From Anaerolinea thermolimosa (GTDB lineage Bacteria > Chloroflexota > Anaerolineae > Anaerolineales > Anaerolineaceae), in assembly GCF_001050195.2 (NCBI RefSeq), contig NZ_DF967965.1, positions 428,597 to 481,883 on the forward strand: 53,287 nucleotides of DNA, written 5' to 3'. Both the position numbers and the translations under genes were made by a program. The notes under the pieces are model-generated. The model did not search any database. It had not been told where the DNA came from and saw nothing but the letters and a program-made list of their open reading frames with translations. This document shows positions 49,366 through 53,287 of this stretch, one piece after another; the stretch's first letter is position 1; each line of letters starts with the position of its first letter.

Positions 49366-49572
49366 TCAGGCCTTGTTGGTGCGAATTTTTAAGAGAGCAT
49401 AGGCCGGGCAAAATCCCACCAGGCCGGTGAGCAGGGGGACAAACCCGATGATTTTTAAAAATACCCCCCAGCCACCGGTTACCACACCACCCCAGCCCAG
49501 AGCCAGAAGAACAATACCGACGATGACACGGATAACGCGGTCCATCCCTGATTCATTGGTCCATTGATTCAT
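49366..49572 (-). CDS. DUF2892 (YgaP-like) membrane protein
   Basis: A 68-residue protein with two transmembrane helices (VIVGIVLLALGWGGVV and LKIIGFVPLLTGLVGFCPAY) and the family ending FCPAYALLKI. AAAGGAGG precedes ATG 49572. The family is often linked to sulfur or redox proteins; the neighbour carries the same domain fused to thioredoxin. Confidence 0.85.
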   Translation of the reverse strand: MNQWTNESGMDRVIRVIVGIVLLALGWGGVVTGGWGVFLKIIGFVPLLTGLVGFCPAYALLKIRTNKA

Positions 49573-49695
49573 AAGAGCCTCCTTTACAGTACTCTGATCG
49601 AAAATCTCTGTATCTATTCCTTTGGATTGAAATAAGCAGTAAAAGTTACAAACGGATTGGATGGGAGGAAAACTTATCAATCATTATTTTAAATC

Positions 49696-49728
49696 TTGAA
49701 ATATAATGTGATACATAGTATAATGTAT
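49696..49728 (+). promoter_or_regulatory. padR promoter with operator-like repeats
   Basis: TTGAAA (49696-49701), 17 bp, TATAAT (49719-49724). ATACAT/ATGTAT inverted repeat (49711-49716, 49723-49728) spans the -10, and TATAATGT occurs twice in direct orientation. Good site for autorepression by PadR. Confidence 0.7.
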
Positions 49729-49743
49729 TATAAGGAATAAGGT

Positions 49744-50088
49744 ATGGCACACAATCAAATTATGGAAAGTATTATTTTAGAACTTCGACGGGGGGTGATT
49801 GTACTGGCGGTAATGGCTCAACTCGAGCAGGAGCAATATGGTTATTCGCTCATCAAGCATCTTTCCGAGCGCGGGTTGGAAATCGACCAGGGGACACTTT
49901 ACCCCTTACTGCGTCGACTGGAATCGCAGGGACTGCTTGAATCGGCCTGGCGGATCGACGATCCCCGTCCCAGGCGGTATTATGTTCTCAGCAGTGAAGG
50001 CAGAAAAATGCTTCCAAAGTTAAAAGAGGAATGGAACCAGATGGTGACTCTGATGGAAAAGGTTCTGGAGAAGGAGAAAGACCAATGA
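49744..50088 (+). CDS. PadR-family transcriptional regulator
   Basis: A 114-residue winged-helix repressor: VIVLAVMAQLEQEQYGYSLI, GLEIDQGTLYPLLRRLESQGLL and RPRRYYVLSSEGRKML, all characteristic of the PadR domain, with a short C-terminal dimerisation helix (PadR-s1). AAGGAAT lies before the ATG. Overlaps the next gene by ATGA; it probably represses both through 49711-49728. Confidence 0.93.
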   Translation: MAHNQIMESIILELRRGVIVLAVMAQLEQEQYGYSLIKHLSERGLEIDQGTLYPLLRRLESQGLLESAWRIDDPRPRRYYVLSSEGRKMLPKLKEEWNQMVTLMEKVLEKEKDQ

Positions 50089-51095
50089 ATGACTTGATTG
50101 ATCGGTATGTTGCTGAGGTGGGCCGCCACCTTCCGGATAAATTACGCCCGGATATTGAAAGAGAGATACGCTCGTTGCTTGAAGACTCGCTGGAAGATCG
50201 CAGCAGAGAGGCGGGGCACCCGCCGGATGAGGCCATGGTAGTTGCGTTGCTTAAGGAATTTGGAGAGCCGCAAAAAGTAGCTCGTTCTTATGCGCCCCCT
50301 CGTTACCTCGTCGGGCCGACGCTTTTCCCTACCTTCATCAGTATTCTCAAGCCGGTCGTGGTTGCGATTGGAGCAGGGTTTCTTATCAGTTTTGGAATTT
50401 CGGTAAGCCGGCCTGGTTTGACGCTCTCAGAATCAGGTCTGATATTGCTCCAATCGCTGGCGAGTTTCTGGCAGGCGTCCCTGATGTTCTTTGGCATTCT
50501 GACGCTGGTGTTTGCTATCCTTGAGCATACAGCACCCAGGGGAGAAAGCAAAGATGCTGATTGGGATCCTCGAAAACTAAAGCCGGTGACGCCAGAGGCC
50601 AGCCGGGTTTCTTCTGCCTCGCTCTTAACCGGTATTGTGCTGAACATTATCGCTCTGTTTCTTTTCAACGTGCTGGGAAACCGCATCGGGCTATACATCT
50701 ATGATGGGGGGGTATGGCATTTTATACCCGTTCTCAGCCGGGTATTTTTCCTGTATGTGCCCTGGTTCAGCGCCATCTGGGCGCTGGAGATCGTTCTCTA
50801 CAGCTGGGTGCTCCGTGATGGGAGCTGGAAGGTGACTTCGCGGCTGGCTTCTGCTGGCTTAAATTTGCTGGGATTAATCCTCGCTCTGGTGATGCTTACC
50901 GGCCCCTCGATTGTAGAGGTCACCCCTCAAACGCTCGCCGCGTTACAGGGAGCCGGGTTGACCGAGGATGTGGTGAAAGTTCTGGAAACCGTATTTCAGA
51001 TCGCTTATCGTCTGGTGCTGGTATTTGTCGTCATCGGGAAAGCGGCAGATATGGGCAAGGACATCTACCGCGGATTATGGAAGCCCGAGGCATGA
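50085..51095 (+). CDS. PadR-linked membrane protein with HAAS domain
   Basis: A 336-residue protein. The first 70 residues form a HAAS-like (PadR-associated) helical domain, MNDLIDRYVAEVGRHLPD with REIRSLLEDSLEDR and VVALLKEFGEPQKVA, followed by about six membrane spans (LKPVVVAIGAGFLISFGI and others). The usual partner arrangement is padR then HAAS protein, as here. Possibly a sensor that passes signals to PadR; function uncertain. Confidence 0.8.
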   Translation: MNDLIDRYVAEVGRHLPDKLRPDIEREIRSLLEDSLEDRSREAGHPPDEAMVVALLKEFGEPQKVARSYAPPRYLVGPTLFPTFISILKPVVVAIGAGFLISFGISVSRPGLTLSESGLILLQSLASFWQASLMFFGILTLVFAILEHTAPRGESKDADWDPRKLKPVTPEASRVSSASLLTGIVLNIIALFLFNVLGNRIGLYIYDGGVWHFIPVLSRVFFLYVPWFSAIWALEIVLYSWVLRDGSWKVTSRLASAGLNLLGLILALVMLTGPSIVEVTPQTLAALQGAGLTEDVVKVLETVFQIAYRLVLVFVVIGKAADMGKDIYRGLWKPEA

Positions 51096-51136
51096 GACCG
51101 GGATAACGGCCAGGAATGCTGGTCAAAAACCGAAAT

Positions 51137-51177
51137 GGAGGAGGGTCTGGTGCCAGGAAACCCTCCTCCTGGTTTTT
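51137..51177 (+). terminator. Terminator after the padR operon
   Basis: A 10-bp stem GGAGGAGGGT/ACCCTCCTCC (51137-51146 with 51160-51169), then TGGTTTTTAT. Confidence 0.8.
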
Positions 51178-51757
51178 ATACGAGGGGTTTTATCAGATGA
51201 ATGGTTGTGGTTCCGTCTTCCTGGTGCCGGGGCTGGCCGATGGGAAGAAATCCTTCGCGTTGCCAGAAACGAAGAGCCAGGGGGTTATTCACCTGCACAT
51301 CGGCTTCCAGGGTGGCTACACCGGCGCTTCGCAGTGTTTTCTCCACCATGGCAAGAATATTTTTGCCCAGGCCACGTCCTCGAAATCTGGGGGCGATCAT
51401 TAACAATTCCAGATAGGCCCTGCTTGCGTCTCCCTGAAAGCCCGAAAATACCAGATCAAGCACACCTGCCAGGTTCTTTCCCTGAAATACTCCGTAAAAA
51501 GTGCCGCCATGCTGGCGAGAAAGCGCCAGATCGGCGAGAACCATTTCAGGAGAGGCGTGGGGGCTGGGGCCAAGGGCAAGGAAATCTTCACACTGCTGGT
51601 AAAGTTGCAAAAGCCGGGGTAAATGGCTTTCGTTCATCGGGAGAAAGGTGATACTCTGACCAGGGAGAAGGGAAAAGATCAACCCTGACCACGGATGGAT
51701 GATGGCACAACACCTTCCCGGCAGACCTGCCGGGTGGGAGTGATAACGCGGACTCAT
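51176..51757 (-). CDS. GNAT-family N-acetyltransferase
   Basis: A 193-residue protein ending in a GNAT fold: ITFLPMNESHLPRLLQLYQQ, AYLELLMIAPRFRGRGLGKNIL (acetyl-CoA pyrophosphate loop RGRGLGK) and NPLALRFWQREGFLPIG. Substrate not assignable. ATG 51757 overlaps the stop of the phosphatase gene (ATGA); codons before residue 40 are not obviously part of the domain, so the true start could be later, for example TTG near 51670. Confidence 0.8.
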   Translation of the reverse strand: MSPRYHSHPAGLPGRCCAIIHPWSGLIFSLLPGQSITFLPMNESHLPRLLQLYQQCEDFLALGPSPHASPEMVLADLALSRQHGGTFYGVFQGKNLAGVLDLVFSGFQGDASRAYLELLMIAPRFRGRGLGKNILAMVEKTLRSAGVATLEADVQVNNPLALRFWQREGFLPIGQPRHQEDGTTTIHLIKPLV

Positions 51758-52566
51758 GCAAGCGCTTCTCTTAACACCTGCCCCTGCCACTCAGGAGGTG
51801 TGGGCAGGCCGAGGAGGTGGGTGATGGTGGGAGCAATATCCAGAATGCTGGCTTTGCCTTCCAGGGTATGCCCTGGACGGATGCCCTTTCCATGCAGGAT
51901 GAGAGGAACGGTCATATCTTCGGGAAGGGGCGTTCCGTGGGTGCGGTCATGACCGCCGTGGTCGGCAGTAACGATTACCAGAGAGTCATCCAGCACCCGG
52001 GCTTGCTGAAGCCGATCGAAGAATCCAGAGAGAGCGGCGTCTACTCGCTTACAGCCGGAAAGGTATTCTGAAGAGAGATAACCAAACTTATGTCCAAGCT
52101 GGTCGGGGAGCTCGATATAGACGAAAGAGAACCCCGGGTGGTGGCGAACGATCCAATCCGCGGCGAACTGGCAGACCTCTGCCTCGGTTTGAGAAGTGAT
52201 GGGGTCTCCGGAACGGTGGTAATACGCGAAATCGAGCACATCGGGCTGGGAAAGGTCGCGTAATGGATCCCAACCGTGGAATGAAGCTGTGAGCAGCCCC
52301 CCGGCACGGGCCATTTCGAAAAGACCGGGAAGTGGACGGCGGTTGTGATGCCAGGTGTTGGTAATCGTTTTGTGACGGGTGGGAGGAACCGAGAGGAAAA
52401 TGGAAGCAATGCAGGGAAGGGTGATGGAGGGCATCACAGAGCGGGCTTTGAGGGTGGACGTGCCACCGGCGGCGAGGTGAGAGAGGGCGGGCATCAGCCC
52501 TTGTTCCACAGGTTCGGGGCGTAACCCGTCGACTAAAATGAGGATGGCAGGTTGAGGTGAGTCCAT
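51754..52566 (-). CDS. Alkaline phosphatase superfamily hydrolase (type I phosphodiesterase/nucleotide pyrophosphatase)
   Basis: A 270-residue single-domain enzyme: metal site ILVDGLRPE, nucleophile Ser/Thr in SVMPSITLPCIASIF, ELPDQLGHKFG and TADHGGHDRTHG with the metal histidines, then PTITHLLGLPTPPEWQG. No signal peptide after the chosen start, so cytoplasmic. ATG 52566 has TATAAT 6 bases upstream, so the mRNA is predicted leaderless; a frame open to 52752 is rejected. Confidence 0.88.
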   Translation of the reverse strand: MDSPQPAILILVDGLRPEPVEQGLMPALSHLAAGGTSTLKARSVMPSITLPCIASIFLSVPPTRHKTITNTWHHNRRPLPGLFEMARAGGLLTASFHGWDPLRDLSQPDVLDFAYYHRSGDPITSQTEAEVCQFAADWIVRHHPGFSFVYIELPDQLGHKFGYLSSEYLSGCKRVDAALSGFFDRLQQARVLDDSLVIVTADHGGHDRTHGTPLPEDMTVPLILHGKGIRPGHTLEGKASILDIAPTITHLLGLPTPPEWQGQVLREALA

Positions 52567-52572
52567 GGGATG

Positions 52573-52578
52573 ATTATA
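52573..52578 (-). promoter_or_regulatory. -10 of the phosphatase-GNAT operon
   Basis: Minus-strand TATAAT preceded by TGC (extended -10); start predicted exactly at ATG 52566. Confidence 0.6.
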
Positions 52579-52636
52579 GCAAGGGAGAGAAAAATCAGAG
52601 GAACGAAAAAACCGTCGGGGCGGCGGGATGGGTCTT

Positions 52637-53287
52637 TCAGGGGGTAACGGCAGGCATTGGTGTGGAGGTAGGAAGCTGACTCGGATCGAGGGAATGTACT
52701 CGCAGGTTGGAGAAAGCCACGGTGAGAGAGGTGTTCCCTGAAGCTCTGGCATACAGCCCTACCTGGCCGGAGGGATATAGCGGATCGCGCACACTGAATT
52801 GATACACATCATTGAGAAACACGCGTAATTCGTTCCCGGTCATCCACACCCCTACTCTGACGGGTAGCATTCCTCCCCGCGGTAGTTCACCGGAGGCAGT
52901 CCAATCTTGCAGGGGGATTGTCTCAGAAGGACGCAGGCGTTCCATACGCAAATTCCCGTTGCAGGAGCCCAGCAGACGGTAACCTTCTCGCTCACTGCGG
53001 GCTCGCAGCATTACCCCGAAAACGTCATCATTCCGACAAATGGCGGGTTCAATGGTGATCTCCAGGTAGGAATCTGCCGGGATTTCTTTCTTCCCAAACG
53101 AGAACAGGCTTCCCCGGGGAGCGGTGACCACCAGGTTTAGTGCGCGGTTTCCAAAGGTGATGCGGCCATCCTCAAAATCTCCTGTGCGCCAATCTTCCGG
53201 GTGAGTAAAATCATCTTCCAGAATGACACTCCCCACCCCGGGTTTGTATTCTTGTGTGGGGCGGGGGGTCAACGTGGGGGCGAGGGT
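52637..53287 (-). CDS. Lipoprotein-like protein with LamG/DUF1080-like domain (5' end outside window)
   Basis: The frame is open to the right edge, so the N-terminus is missing; the visible start is a Thr/Pro linker (TLAPTLTPRPTQ). The domain FSFGKKEIPADSYLEITIEP, FGVMLRARSEREGYRLLGS and VGVWMTGNELRVFLNDVYQ parallels that of the lipoprotein at 26605. It ends with a second short Thr/Pro tail. A transcript end may be the short CGGTTTTTT region near 52606. Confidence 0.7.
   Translation of the reverse strand, partial: TLAPTLTPRPTQEYKPGVGSVILEDDFTHPEDWRTGDFEDGRITFGNRALNLVVTAPRGSLFSFGKKEIPADSYLEITIEPAICRNDDVFGVMLRARSEREGYRLLGSCNGNLRMERLRPSETIPLQDWTASGELPRGGMLPVRVGVWMTGNELRVFLNDVYQFSVRDPLYPSGQVGLYARASGNTSLTVAFSNLRVHSLDPSQLPTSTPMPAVTP

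Noticed and set aside
52600-52636. Terminator of the partial lipoprotein gene
   Set aside because: A T6 run is present but only a 3-4 bp stem precedes it, too weak to call.

Overview
The window looks like a chromosomal segment of a member of the Chloroflexota, most likely class Anaerolineae. This is inferred from several lipoproteins with long Thr/Pro linkers, a housekeeping set with RNase J, Rho and a compact primary sigma factor, YceD/DUF177, a PPK2 kinase, and frequent GTG/TTG starts and stop/start overlaps. I see no phage genes, transposases or CRISPR arrays. Housekeeping genes are mixed with small metabolic cassettes on both strands.

Layout: (1) 1-560, minus: promoter, tRNA-Thr(TGT), tRNA-Tyr(GTA), tRNA-Thr(GGT), tuf (partial). 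(2) 700-3440, plus: MBL-fold hydrolase, small conserved protein, mutY, pcm. (3) 3441-6874, minus: rnj with a terminator inside its own leader, then dnaA. (4) 7143-10922, minus: FAD oxidoreductase, UPF0104-type membrane protein, a 44-residue membrane protein, short pyrophosphatase, ppk2. (5) 10946-13553, plus: acetyl-xylan esterase and xylulokinase. (6) 13596-17680, plus: pncC, small ORF, diglucosyl/galactosyl-diacylglycerol synthase-like GT28, nucleosidase, Asp-box lipoprotein. (7) 17634-23329, minus: an exact 1,221-bp tandem duplication that leaves a broken metG copy beside intact metG; metG has a Met-rich leader peptide and attenuator-like hairpins; then a TPR protein, rpoD and DUF177. (8) 23383-28787: rdgB, orphan sensor kinase, adenosine-specific kinase family protein, lipoprotein, LysM/M23 peptidase. 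(9) 28784-32860, minus: rho with an upstream ORF, gyrA. (10) 32964-36518, plus: two Pho-box-like repeats and pstSCAB. (11) 36586-37971: tRNA-Val(CAC) followed by a ~89-bp tandem array built from its own 3' end and terminator, running into a flavodoxin gene. (12) 37992-44278: SDR and CPBP protease, kdpD-kdpE without kdpFABC, a beta-hydroxyacid dehydrogenase. (13) 44282-53287: AIM24 protein, GT-C glycosyltransferase, C39-like lipid-anchored or membrane-anchored protein, miaB, thioredoxin fusion, DUF2892, padR-HAAS pair, GNAT, alkaline-phosphatase-superfamily hydrolase and a partial lipoprotein.

The most interesting signals are regulatory. They are a candidate ribosome-mediated attenuator sensing methionine ahead of metG (20741-20917), the tRNA-derived tandem terminator array (36628-37412), tandem Pho-box-like operators ahead of pstS, a terminator in the rnj leader, and a set of genes whose predicted transcription start falls on or next to the start codon. 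Promoters here very often carry an extended -10 (TGn-TATAAT). All calls come from reading the sequence; no database search or folding program was run.
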